A program made the translations under genes and the position numbers. DNA of 64,000 nucleotides. Origin: CAIYOL01 sp964494805 (lineage in GTDB: Bacteria > Planctomycetota > Phycisphaerae > Sedimentisphaerales > Anaerobacaceae). Positions 33,345 to 41,978 of this stretch are shown here, piece after piece. Each line of letters opens with the position of its first letter. Within the stretch, counting starts at the first letter, position 1. Where the stretch lies: contig CAZBST010000001.1 of NCBI GenBank assembly GCA_964494805.1, positions 372,001-436,000 of the forward strand. The letters run 5' to 3'. The notes under the pieces were generated by a model. It had not been told where the DNA came from, did no database searches, and saw only the letters and a list, made by a program, of their open reading frames with translations.

Positions 33345-33350
33345 AGAACT

Positions 33351-33905
33351 ATGCGAAAGAGCCGGGACCAGATATACGATGAGCTGCTCGTCCTAAAATG
33401 CCAATCAGGCGACAAGGCCGCATTTGAAGAACTTGTCGAAAGATGGGAGAAACGGCTCTGGCACTATGCGTACAAGGTGACCGGCTCGGATTCAGCTGCC
33501 TGGGACATCGTTCAGGAAACGTGGGTCGGCATCATAAAAGGCATCAGAAAGCTTGCCGACGTGGCTGTTTTCCCTAATTGGGCTTTTAGAATATTGAATA
33601 ACAAATGTTCGGACTGGCTTCGCAAACGCCATCTGCAATTCCGGCTTGACAGCGAACTTTCCAGGCAGGCACAAGAAGAACCTGAAACAAGGCAAAACAT
33701 CGATGTAAAGACCGAATTGCTGCCGGCAGCAGTTATGAAATTATCATCCGGACAGCGAGTATTGCTGATGCTTCGCTACCACGAAGATTTCGATATAAGC
33801 CAGATAGCAGAAATTCTCGGTGTCCCGGAAGGAACGGTTAAATCACGATTGCACCGAACACTGAACCAGTTAAGACAAATGGTGGAGCGCCATCAAAATG
33901 ATTGA
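33351..33905 (+). CDS. ECF-type RNA polymerase sigma factor
   Basis: A 184-aa sigma factor with only regions 2 and 4. Region 2: FEELVERWEKRLWHYAYKVTGSDSAAWDIVQETWVGIIKGI and PNWAFRILNNKCSDWLRKR. Region 4: LSSGQRVLLMLRYHEDFDISQIAEILGVPEGTVKSRLHRTLNQLR. ATG 33351 is chosen because the upstream in-frame sequence belongs to a dispersed repeat and because a TATAAT box lies just before it. The stop overlaps the next gene by 8 bases, suggesting that the small membrane protein downstream is its regulator. Confidence 0.92.
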   Translation: MRKSRDQIYDELLVLKCQSGDKAAFEELVERWEKRLWHYAYKVTGSDSAAWDIVQETWVGIIKGIRKLADVAVFPNWAFRILNNKCSDWLRKRHLQFRLDSELSRQAQEEPETRQNIDVKTELLPAAVMKLSSGQRVLLMLRYHEDFDISQIAEILGVPEGTVKSRLHRTLNQLRQMVERHQND

Positions 33906-34278
33906 TTTTGAAAAAGAGTTAAAAAAAGTTTTAGAAAAAAACGGTGATTTCAAGGCTGCCAAAGGCGAAGCGTTGAGAAAGGAGATGGTACAAATGTTGT
34001 ATGATACGAATCTGCGAAAGGCAAAAATAGTATTTTGGATATACTTCCTCGCAAGCATAGGAATGATGATTGGAGGGTATATCGGCCTGCGTTTTGCCAC
34101 TGATACCAAAGGAATGTTATGCTGGGTATTGTTCTTTATGATTGGTTTCAATTCTACAATCCTGATGAAGCTGTGGTATTGGGCGGTTGACAATAAGCTC
34201 AGTGTCTTGAAAGAAATTAAACAGCTTCAGCTTCAGGTAACTGAAGATGCGGGCAAAAAGCCGCCGGCGGAAAGTTAG
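33898..34278 (+). CDS. Small membrane protein coupled to the ECF sigma gene
   Basis: A 126-aa protein with a soluble N-terminal helix region, two membrane helices (IVFWIYFLASIGMMIGGYIGL and MLCWVLFFMIGFNSTILMKLW) and a basic cytoplasmic tail. Its ATG lies 8 bases inside the ECF sigma gene. Planctomycete ECF genes often have a small membrane partner of this kind; an anti-sigma or signal-relay role is inferred only from the coupling. Its TAG overlaps the stop codon of the convergent sigma-70-like gene. Confidence 0.72.
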   Translation: MIDFEKELKKVLEKNGDFKAAKGEALRKEMVQMLYDTNLRKAKIVFWIYFLASIGMMIGGYIGLRFATDTKGMLCWVLFFMIGFNSTILMKLWYWAVDNKLSVLKEIKQLQLQVTEDAGKKPPAES

Positions 34279-35966
34279 CCGGTGAGAAGCTCGAATTCTT
34301 CGATACTCAGGGAGTTACGCAACTTCTGCAGAGCAATCAGTTCGAGCTGCCGGACGCGTTCCTTTGTCATTCCGAGGTCGGCGCCGATTTGCTGAAGGGT
34401 CTTTTTATTCTTTCTTATCAGTGTGCCGACAAGCCCGAAATGGTTTATGATTATATACTGCTCGCGCTGGTCAAGCTCATCCTTGATGACCTGCACGAGA
34501 TTGTGCCTCGCCCGTTCGACGGCGGCGAAGTCCGATTCAGTCGGCTTCAAGTAACGCTGGATGGTCGCCAGCGAACCGGCTTTTTTCCGAGTAAGCTCTG
34601 TGCTTTTGCCGGAGACCTTTGCATACTCTTTGGCTATGTTCAGCGAGGCGGTCTTTCCGAACCGAATGCCTTTTGTGTAGTCGAAATCTTCGACTGTTTT
34701 GGTAAGTGCGAAATTACCTTTGCTGACGAGGTCTTGGAAGTTGGCCTCGCCAGCAGCGTGTTTGCCTGCGATGCTGACAACAAGCCGCAGGTTTGCCTCA
34801 ATGATAATTTTTTTGATTGCTTCGGCCTCGGACAGGCAGTTTTCTATTTTATTTAGCCGGTCGCTGTGAACGTGGGAAGGTTTCATCCCTGCTCTGGTTA
34901 TAGAAGCCAGGTATTTCAGGTAGTTATACCTGCGGAACAGCTCGACCTCGCGTTCTCTGTTCAGGACGGGAGTGTCTCTTAATGCCTTCAGATACTCAGG
35001 CAGGAGAGCCTTGCCGGTCGAATCCAACGGCTCATCGCTTTTCGAGGGAAGATGTTTTTCTCTGCCGAGCGGCTTTGCAAGAATTTTCTGCTTGGCGTTT
35101 TCATCGAGGAACTCGCTGCTAGGGACAAATTCGATTTTTTTAGCCAAGAGCATCTTTGCTCTTTGCTGATTAGTAAGGCGGTAAATCGAGCTTCTACTTC
35201 GGCCGAAGCGGCTCATCAATTCTTTGATAGGGCAGCTCTGTTTGAATAGTTTATAGAGCTCGGCGGCTTCAGCCGGGCTGACTACGCCGGCGGGGGTGCT
35301 GAAAACAGGTTTATCGGGATTGGCCTTTTCGTAGTTAATAAGCGTGTATCTGATGGTCTCGTGGGCCTTGCCGAGCTTGACCGCTATTCGGTCTATGATT
35401 TGATAACGGCTTAGCGGGGACTTGGCTACGAGCGCTCTGGCTTGTTTTATAACCGATTGTTTTTCCTTTTCTGTCAAGCGCTGAAAACTTTTTGCTTTGG
35501 TGACGAGGTCAGGATTATTTTTGAGGAATTTATCGACGGCGGACTGCAAAAAGCCAAGGCGTTTTTTGCCGTCGTTGAAAACAAATTTTCGCGCAACAAG
35601 GCCGCGTTTTCGCCAGCGATGAATTGTTTTTGTTGAAATGTCAAAGGAATCAGCAAGGGCTTCAATAGTATAAACTTTCTGGCCCTGCTCGGAGGCCTCA
35701 AGAGCAAGCTGACAGCTCAATTTGGCGATGAAAATTCTCAGGTCTTCTGCAAGCTCATTGCCTTTGGCGGGCGGCTGTTCCAGCAGTGCTTTAGGGTGAA
35801 AACCGGTAATATGGAAACAGACGAAATCGAAGGGGTATTCCTTGTCGGCTTTGATAATCGCAAGAAGTTTTTCGGCGGAGTCGAGCTGTTTTCGAAGGTG
35901 TTTCTGTGGCGTAAAACGAAGCTGGACCAGCAATTGCGCTAAATTTGGATTCTTTATTTGTCGCAT
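34275..35966 (-). CDS. Hybrid sigma-70 protein with N-terminal helix-turn-helix modules
   Basis: A 563-aa protein. The first 310 residues are not sigma: they contain a MerR-like helix-turn-helix (98-125, YTIEALADSFDISTKTIHRW), a second (185-212) and a third, Hin-like one (234-265, CPIKELMSRFGRSRSSIYRL). The C-terminal half is sigma-70: region 1.2 (LPEYLKALRDTPVLNREREVEL), region 2 (ANLRLVVSIAGKHA, NFQDLVSKGNFALTKTVEDFDY), a minimal region 3 and region 4 (TLQQIGADLGMTKERVRQLE). In region 2.3/2.4 the aromatic YATWWIRQAI of RpoD is replaced by TASLNIAKEYA. An alternative, specialised sigma or adaptor is likely. Confidence 0.85.
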   Translation of the reverse strand: MRQIKNPNLAQLLVQLRFTPQKHLRKQLDSAEKLLAIIKADKEYPFDFVCFHITGFHPKALLEQPPAKGNELAEDLRIFIAKLSCQLALEASEQGQKVYTIEALADSFDISTKTIHRWRKRGLVARKFVFNDGKKRLGFLQSAVDKFLKNNPDLVTKAKSFQRLTEKEKQSVIKQARALVAKSPLSRYQIIDRIAVKLGKAHETIRYTLINYEKANPDKPVFSTPAGVVSPAEAAELYKLFKQSCPIKELMSRFGRSRSSIYRLTNQQRAKMLLAKKIEFVPSSEFLDENAKQKILAKPLGREKHLPSKSDEPLDSTGKALLPEYLKALRDTPVLNREREVELFRRYNYLKYLASITRAGMKPSHVHSDRLNKIENCLSEAEAIKKIIIEANLRLVVSIAGKHAAGEANFQDLVSKGNFALTKTVEDFDYTKGIRFGKTASLNIAKEYAKVSGKSTELTRKKAGSLATIQRYLKPTESDFAAVERARHNLVQVIKDELDQREQYIIINHFGLVGTLIRKNKKTLQQIGADLGMTKERVRQLELIALQKLRNSLSIEEFELLTG

Positions 35967-36049
35967 ATAACCAAGTGTCTATTTTACCAAATTAAGCGCA
36001 AAAAACCACTTCCTTTCTTGCAAAAGGGGCTGGTTTTGAATTTTGATGA

Positions 36050-36679
36050 TTAATTAAGAAGCAGTTTTTTTGCTACATCGACAGCCGAAGCGGCATCGGG
36101 TGCATAGCCGTCAGCGCCGATTTTGTCAGCATAGCCCTGTGTTACCGGAGCGCCGCCTACAAGAAACTTGGCTTTAATGCCAGCGTCCTTCATTGCCTTG
36201 AGGGTTTTATCAAGAGCAGGCATTGTTGTGGTCAACAGTGCGCTCATACCAATCAGGGGGGCACCGGTGGCTTTGGCTTTCTCGACAAAGACCTCGGGTT
36301 TGACATCGATGCCGATGTCAACGACATTAAAACCTGCACCTTTTAGCATCATTGCTACTAAATTTTTGCCGATGTCGTGCAAGTCGCCCACCACAGTTCC
36401 TATCATAAACTTTCCTATCGGCTCGACGCCTGCCTTTGCAAGCTCCGGCTCGAGGAGTTCCGTTGCTGATTTCATTGCCCGTGCGGAAATGAGGACCTCG
36501 GGTATATAGACTTCATTTCTTTTGAAACGGGCGCCAACGACATCCATACCGGCAATTAATCCGTTATCGAGAATGTCTTTAGCTGTCATACCTTCACTAA
36601 GGGCCGCTTTGGTAAGAGAGACAGCAGCGTTCTGGTCGCCTTTAATAATTGCATCAGCCAGTGCTTTCAAATCTGCCAT
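36050..36679 (-). CDS. Corrinoid (B12-binding) methyltransferase carrier protein
   Basis: A 209-aa protein of the MtbC/MtmC/MttC-type. An N-terminal helical cap (ALADAIIKGDQNAAVSLTKAAL, GARFKRNEVYIPEVLISARAM) precedes a Rossmann-like B12 domain with the base-off ligand motif DLHDIGKNLV, and later GMSALLTTTMPAL and FLVGGAPVTQGYADKIGADGY. It would carry a methyl group on cobalt between a methyltransferase and an acceptor. ATG 36679 begins the typical MADLKALADAI; the upstream in-frame extension is ignored. No partner methyltransferase is adjacent. Confidence 0.93.
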   Translation of the reverse strand: MADLKALADAIIKGDQNAAVSLTKAALSEGMTAKDILDNGLIAGMDVVGARFKRNEVYIPEVLISARAMKSATELLEPELAKAGVEPIGKFMIGTVVGDLHDIGKNLVAMMLKGAGFNVVDIGIDVKPEVFVEKAKATGAPLIGMSALLTTTMPALDKTLKAMKDAGIKAKFLVGGAPVTQGYADKIGADGYAPDAASAVDVAKKLLLN

Positions 36680-36904
36680 TTCTGTTTGCCTCGCAACAAT
36701 TGTTAATTTGTTTACATTAACTTTACCGAAAACTAAAGTTGGTATTAAACAATATTTGGCGGACCGAAACAAGCTATAAATTAAATTTTTTAGCGGCACA
36801 GTTGATTGTGTTAGGCGCATAACATTTTGCAAAAGCCCGGGATTGTGATATATTTACGTTTCGGTGCCAATTAAAAGAATGATACGATATGCGCAATAGA
36901 AGAT

Positions 36905-39001
36905 ATGAGTAATTACATAGTTTTGCTAAAACAGGTTCCGGACATAACGCAAATCACCGACAATGCGTTCGACCTTGAAACCGGAACGCTCATTAGAAGC
37001 CGTCTGGCCGGTGTAATCAACGAGCTGGACACCCAGGCGCTGGCTTTTGCAAACTATATGAAGAAAATCAGCGCTGACTCGGACGGAAAAATCGTTGCCT
37101 TAACTATGGGGCCTCCGATGGCTGAAGAAGTTCTGCGATACAGCTTAGCCAGATGTGTTGATATGGCGGTGCTGTTGACCGACAAGGCTCTGGGCGGAGC
37201 CGATACGTGGGCGACGGCGAACCCATTGGCTTATGCCATCAGAAGGATAGTTAAAGATTTCTTCAAAGGAAATGACGATTATTATGTGGTTTGCGGGATG
37301 CAGTCTGTGGACGGCGATACCGCTCAGATGCCTCCACAAATTGCCGAGGAATTGTCCCTGCCGTGCATAGCATATGCAACCGGGATAGAGTTCAAGAGCG
37401 GACGTTTTGAATTCACCCGCATTATCAGCGGCGGTAGTCAAATAGTTGCTGCCAGAAAATTGCCTGTTGTGGTTACCATTGCCAAATATGACTATCCGCT
37501 GTTTGCAACGTTCGCAGGGACACGGCGGGCAAACACGATGAAAATTATTTGCTGGAGCGGCGATGATATCAAAGCAACCCACATCGGGGCTAAAGGCTCA
37601 AAGACAAGTGTAATCCGGGTTTTCCCGCTTGGTAAAAGCACCAGGAAATGCAAACAGGTCGGTGATGCGAAGACATTGGCCAAGCTGCTCGTTGACAGTT
37701 TCAAAAACAGCGCAGCAGTACCTGACCACACTGACAGCGGTCAAATAAGCCGCTATGTTTTGCCAAACAGGAGAACGGGCAGATTCGACAGAAGCTTCGA
37801 GAGGACAAGGAAGGAAAACGAGGATTTTGAAATTCTATCCCGAACGCTAAAGGAATTAGACATTGGCGAAATCAGCCGGATTGATGAACACGTTAAGAAA
37901 AAGATACTTGCTGCCGCTAGTGAGCATTTCCATAAGAAAGCATTGGAGGATATGATAGATGGTCTGCAGCTGACCGAACCAAGTTTTACCGGCGAGGTCT
38001 GGGTCGTCGCTGAGCACGATTTCAGGGCACTGCATCCGGCGACTTTTGAGCTTATAGGCAAGGCCCGCGAGCTTGCAGATTCTTTAGAGGCCGAAGTAGG
38101 CGTATGTTTAGCGGGGCAGGGGGTCGAGCCGATGGCAAAAGAGCTAATCGCCGCCGGTGCGGATAATATCTACATTATCGAAGATGAACTGCTGAATGTG
38201 TTTGATCCGAGCGCATATCGCAAAGTTATCGCCGATTGCATCAGCACATACTGGCCGCAAATTGTCCTGTTTGCTGCGACGGCTCAGGGCAGAATGCTTG
38301 CTCCTATGGTTTCCTACAGGCTCGGCTGCGGACTTACCGCCGACTGCACTTCATTCGATATCAGGGACAGCTCGCGAACAGGGCGCATAGCCGTCTTGCT
38401 GCAGACAAGGCCCGCGCTGGGCGGCAATGTTATGGCGACTATCTGCACGAAAGATTCAAAGTCGCAAATGGCTACGGCAAGACCGGCAGTTTTTAAGAGA
38501 CTGCCGCCGGATATGTCGAGAACCGGCAAAATCATCAAACACGAAGTTCGGCTTGACGATGATGACATTTGCCTGGAAATTATAAAAACGGAGCTGGGTG
38601 CTGGTGTTGTGAACTTCAATGTTGAGGTAATTGTCAGCGGTGGTAAGGGAATGCAAAGCCGGGATAACTACGAACGGCTTGTGGGTTCACTTTGCGATTG
38701 TCTTAGCGACAAGTTAGATACTTCTGTTGAAAGAGGCGCATCGCGTGCGGCAGTGGAGCAGGGTTTTGCTGAGCGCATACATCAGGTAGGCCAAACCGGC
38801 ACATCCGTTGGGCCGAAACTTTACATGGCGCTGGGAATATCTGGTGCCATTCAGCATATGATAGGTGTTGCCAATGCCGAGACCATAGTCGCCATTAACA
38901 GCGACCCGGCGGCGGCGATATTTAAGCAGTGTGATTACTATGTTGTCGGCAGCGTAGAAGATATAGTGCCACAGCTCGTTCAGGAATTAGAGGCGAAATA
39001 A
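36905..39001 (+). CDS. Fused electron transfer flavoprotein EtfB-EtfA
   Basis: A 698-aa single-chain ETF. Residues about 1-260 are EtfB (IVLLKQVPD, DTQALAFANYM, VCGMQSVDGDTAQMPPQIAE, LPVVVTIA). Residues from about 360 are EtfA (GEVWVVAEHDF, GQGVEPMAKELIAAGADNIYI, AATAQGRMLAPMVSYRLGCGLTADCT), ending in the FAD domain VGQTGTSVGPKLYMALGISGAIQHMIGV and IVAINSDPAAAIFKQCDY. A charged linker joins them. ETF carries electrons from dehydrogenases to the ETF-quinone oxidoreductase encoded four bases downstream. The fusion in this order is unusual. Confidence 0.94.
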   Translation: MSNYIVLLKQVPDITQITDNAFDLETGTLIRSRLAGVINELDTQALAFANYMKKISADSDGKIVALTMGPPMAEEVLRYSLARCVDMAVLLTDKALGGADTWATANPLAYAIRRIVKDFFKGNDDYYVVCGMQSVDGDTAQMPPQIAEELSLPCIAYATGIEFKSGRFEFTRIISGGSQIVAARKLPVVVTIAKYDYPLFATFAGTRRANTMKIICWSGDDIKATHIGAKGSKTSVIRVFPLGKSTRKCKQVGDAKTLAKLLVDSFKNSAAVPDHTDSGQISRYVLPNRRTGRFDRSFERTRKENEDFEILSRTLKELDIGEISRIDEHVKKKILAAASEHFHKKALEDMIDGLQLTEPSFTGEVWVVAEHDFRALHPATFELIGKARELADSLEAEVGVCLAGQGVEPMAKELIAAGADNIYIIEDELLNVFDPSAYRKVIADCISTYWPQIVLFAATAQGRMLAPMVSYRLGCGLTADCTSFDIRDSSRTGRIAVLLQTRPALGGNVMATICTKDSKSQMATARPAVFKRLPPDMSRTGKIIKHEVRLDDDDICLEIIKTELGAGVVNFNVEVIVSGGKGMQSRDNYERLVGSLCDCLSDKLDTSVERGASRAAVEQGFAERIHQVGQTGTSVGPKLYMALGISGAIQHMIGVANAETIVAINSDPAAAIFKQCDYYVVGSVEDIVPQLVQELEAK

Positions 39002-39004
39002 AAA

Positions 39005-40675
39005 GTGTCAAGCGATAAAGATTACAACAAGGTGCAGGTTTTGATAGTCGGCGCGGGGCCGGCAGGCTTGGCTTGCGCAATACAGCTAAAAGCGCAAAAG
39101 CCGGACATCGATATTTGCGTAATAGAAAAGGCCGCCGACTTGGGCAATCACAATCTCTCCGGCGCGGTTTTGGAAGCCGAACCGCTGCATACGCTGCTGG
39201 ATACAGCTATCCCGGGATGGCGGGAAAGTGACGTGGCGAAAGAGGTTCTGGCAAATAAGGTCGGCAAAAATAACATGATGTTCTTTTTGGGAAAGAAGAT
39301 GTCACTTAATATCTTTTTTGTGATTAAGCTTGCCAAAATATTCGGGCTGGGCTTCGGCCAGATGATACACGAAGGCGATTATATTGTATCGATAAGCAAG
39401 CTGACCAAATGGATGGGGCAGATTGCGAAAAAGCTCGGTGTAGAAGTGCTGACCGGTTTTGCGGCTGAAGATATCATTCTCGATGAATCAACAAGTGCAG
39501 CAAAAGGCGTCAAACTTGTTGACCAGGGACTTAATAAAGAGGGAGAAAAGCAGCCGAACTTTGTCGAAGGTGAAATAATAAGCGCTGACTTTGTTGTGCT
39601 TGCCGAGGGTTGTGACGGACTTTTGACCGAGAAATTCATAGAAAAAGTCGGTCTGCAAAGACGGTCGCCTCAGTTATACTCAGTTGGTGTTAAGGAACTT
39701 ATAAAGGTAAGCAGCGAGCAGTATAGTAAATTCACTTCGGGACGTGTTGTTTCTGCTATGGGGTACCCAATCTGGACGCCGGTCTTTGGGCCTGGGATGT
39801 TCGGCGGCGGGACAATGTATCCTGCCGGCGATAATAATATTGCCGTCAGTATGATTGTCGGCGCTGACTGGAAATATTACGATTTTAATCCGCAGGATGC
39901 GCTGACAAACTTCAAAAACCATAAGTTTGTAAAACAGTTTATCGACGGCGGGATAGTGGTAGAAGCCGGCGCAAAAATGATTCCCGAAGGCGGATACTAT
40001 GCTATTCCGAGAGATGTGCAAACAGGTTCTATCGGCAAAGGCAATTGCATAATAGTTGGTGACAGTGCCGGCTTTGTGAATATGCTCAAAATCAAGGGGC
40101 TGCACAATGCTATTGATTCAGGTATAAGTGCGGCAAAGGCTATAGCCGATGCTTTAGACCAACCCAAAACCGCAGCGACCAGATATACCGAGTTAATTGA
40201 CCGCTCGAATGTTGCTAAAGAGATGGCCTCGGCAAGGAACTTCCGCCAGACCGTTGCGAAGTTCGGACCTTTGCTGGGGATACCAATTTCTATTTTGGGT
40301 GGGTTTTTGCCCAAATTTAAGGTCGAAGACGACTACAAAGTGATGACTACTGTTCGATACAGGTTAAAGCCCAAACAGGAATTCGATAAAGACACCTTTA
40401 CGGCAATGGCGGCGACTAGGCATCGCGAGGAGCAGCCCAGCCACCTTGAAATTTTAGACAGCAAAATTTGTGCGGAAAAATGCACTCCGAGGTTCAACAG
40501 TCCCTGTATTACATTCTGTCCTGCCGGGGTATATGAAACGGTTCACGGCCAGGTAAAGCCGGCCAATCCGTCAAACTGCGTGCACTGTAAGACCTGCCAG
40601 AGAAAATGTCCCTTCGACAATATCAGATGGACCGTTCCCGAAGGCACCGGCGGGCCGCGTTATAAACGGTTGTAA
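39005..40675 (+). CDS. ETF-quinone oxidoreductase (FixC/FixX-type)
   Basis: A 556-aa protein. FAD-binding N-terminus (LIVGAGPAGLACAIQLKAQ), ETF-QO motifs GAVLEAEPLHTLLD, FVVLAEGCDGLLTEK, VGDSAGFVNMLKIKGLHNAIDSG, and a C-terminal ferredoxin domain of FixX type with CPAGVYE and CVHCKTCQRKCPFDNI for one [4Fe-4S] cluster. It is a FixC-FixX fusion that passes electrons from ETF to the quinone pool at the membrane. GTG 39005 starts three bases after the EtfB-EtfA stop. Confidence 0.93.
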   Translation: MSSDKDYNKVQVLIVGAGPAGLACAIQLKAQKPDIDICVIEKAADLGNHNLSGAVLEAEPLHTLLDTAIPGWRESDVAKEVLANKVGKNNMMFFLGKKMSLNIFFVIKLAKIFGLGFGQMIHEGDYIVSISKLTKWMGQIAKKLGVEVLTGFAAEDIILDESTSAAKGVKLVDQGLNKEGEKQPNFVEGEIISADFVVLAEGCDGLLTEKFIEKVGLQRRSPQLYSVGVKELIKVSSEQYSKFTSGRVVSAMGYPIWTPVFGPGMFGGGTMYPAGDNNIAVSMIVGADWKYYDFNPQDALTNFKNHKFVKQFIDGGIVVEAGAKMIPEGGYYAIPRDVQTGSIGKGNCIIVGDSAGFVNMLKIKGLHNAIDSGISAAKAIADALDQPKTAATRYTELIDRSNVAKEMASARNFRQTVAKFGPLLGIPISILGGFLPKFKVEDDYKVMTTVRYRLKPKQEFDKDTFTAMAATRHREEQPSHLEILDSKICAEKCTPRFNSPCITFCPAGVYETVHGQVKPANPSNCVHCKTCQRKCPFDNIRWTVPEGTGGPRYKRL

Positions 40676-40686
40676 AAGGAATAATT

Positions 40687-41388
40687 ATGTCTTTGACAAA
40701 ATTCATCAGGGATATTCAGAGCAGATTTGAAGCGATTCCAGGTCCTGCTGCTATATTCTACGATGCCATACCAGCCAGGATTCTTAAAAAGCCGGAAGGA
40801 AAAATAGCTGATGACATAGTTGGAAAGATAAAAAACGGCACTATTGTTGATTTAGGGTCGGGAACAGGGTATTTGTCGATAGAGATTGCAAAGAGGGTAC
40901 CAGGGCTGCAGGTTTGTGGCATCGACCTCAGCAGGCAAATGGTCAAGATAGCAAGACACCACGCACGAGGTGTTGAGAATGTTCGATTTGAGTTTGGCAA
41001 CGCTGCTTCACTTCCCTTTGAAGATGATTCGATTGACTTTATCGTTAGCACCGGCTCATTGCATCACTGGAACAAGCCGGCCAAGATATTTAATGAGTGT
41101 TATCGTGTTCTAAAAAAAGATGGGCAAGGGTGGATATATGACCCCTGCCGTGATGCTCTTAAAGAAGGAGTTGAGCAGGCAAAGAAAGAGTACGGATTTT
41201 GGATTTACCGAATTTTAACTAAAGTTACCGAGCTTCATGGCTTTAGCAAACAAGAATACGAGAGTAAAATTAAAGCTGTTTTAGACCAAACCGCATTTAA
41301 AGATAATTATCAGATGGAGTTGATAGACATCTGGATGAAAATTACACTCAAGAAGGGGGATAATACAACGAAAAAAAATACGATGTAA
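40687..41388 (+). CDS. Class I SAM-dependent methyltransferase
   Basis: A 233-aa methyltransferase. The SAM-binding motif I is IVDLGSGTGYLSIEIAKR, followed by acidic motif VCGIDLSRQMVKIARHHA and the catalytic-side FIVSTGSLHHWNKPAKIFNECYRVLKKDG. It is of the UbiE/methyltransferase-11 type. It starts 11 bases after ETF-QO with AAAGGAAT upstream, so it may be cotranscribed. Substrate unknown. Confidence 0.88.
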   Translation: MSLTKFIRDIQSRFEAIPGPAAIFYDAIPARILKKPEGKIADDIVGKIKNGTIVDLGSGTGYLSIEIAKRVPGLQVCGIDLSRQMVKIARHHARGVENVRFEFGNAASLPFEDDSIDFIVSTGSLHHWNKPAKIFNECYRVLKKDGQGWIYDPCRDALKEGVEQAKKEYGFWIYRILTKVTELHGFSKQEYESKIKAVLDQTAFKDNYQMELIDIWMKITLKKGDNTTKKNTM

Positions 41389-41441
41389 ACGGGGCAGCGT
41401 GCGAAATTTAGTAATAGCCCCTTAGGGGGCGGGGCATCTTC

Positions 41442-41633
41442 TTATGTTTGAGCCTTTTTTTGTTCGCTCTTTTCGCGCTGAATCGCTTCGTATACTTCCT
41501 TGCGATGAACCGGTATATCCTTCGGGGCCGCTATACCGAGACGGACCTTATCTCCGCGGACGTCAACAATGGTAATTTCGACATCGTCGCCAATCATAAT
41601 CGACTCATCTTTTTGTCTGCTTAGAACCAACAT
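41442..41633 (-). CDS. csrA: Carbon storage regulator CsrA
   Basis: A 63-aa CsrA with MLVLSRQKDESIMIGDDVEITIVDV and GDKVRLGIAAPKDIPVHRKEVYEAIQ, including the RNA-binding Arg/Ile end of the first strand and the VHR motif. The dimer binds GGA motifs in mRNA leaders and controls translation. ATG 41633 follows AAGGAG. No flagellar genes are nearby, unlike many csrA loci. Confidence 0.95.
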   Translation of the reverse strand: MLVLSRQKDESIMIGDDVEITIVDVRGDKVRLGIAAPKDIPVHRKEVYEAIQREKSEQKKAQT

Positions 41634-41978
41634 TTTCAACTCCTTTTGTCGGCTGGTCTTGCTATATTAATTTACGAAGAAAGCTGAAATCCTGTTCGCC
41701 CCTCTGTTGGCCAAATGCTTTTATATGCTCTTGTCCAGCAACGGCTTAGCTTAAAGGTAGCGTCCAGCCAACCCCCCATCTTGCTTTCGCAAGAAAGCAG
41801 GGGGTTCAACAGTATTTTCGGCTAAATTCGAGGACTGAAACAACCATTTTTGCTTTTTTTAGGCAACCAAGATTAGTTATGGGACTCTGTGCACGTAACC
41901 ATATAAAATATATGTACTTACCGTAAAGATGCGGTTTGAAAAAAAAGATGCATTAAATTTACCTATCTTTTATATAGG
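41634..41978. other. Intergenic region between csrA and a membrane-protein gene
   Basis: This 345-base gap has no convincing gene. It holds one clear hairpin at 41770-41806: AACCCCC and GGGGGTT enclose an inner GCTTTC-GCAA-GAAAGC stem. No long T-run follows on either strand, so a terminator role is uncertain. The csrA ribosome binding site is at its left edge; the rest is AT-rich. Confidence 0.5.

Noticed and set aside
33195..33350. N-terminal extension of the ECF sigma protein
   Set aside because: The sequence belongs to a dispersed repeat, and a TATAAT box lies between it and ATG 33351.
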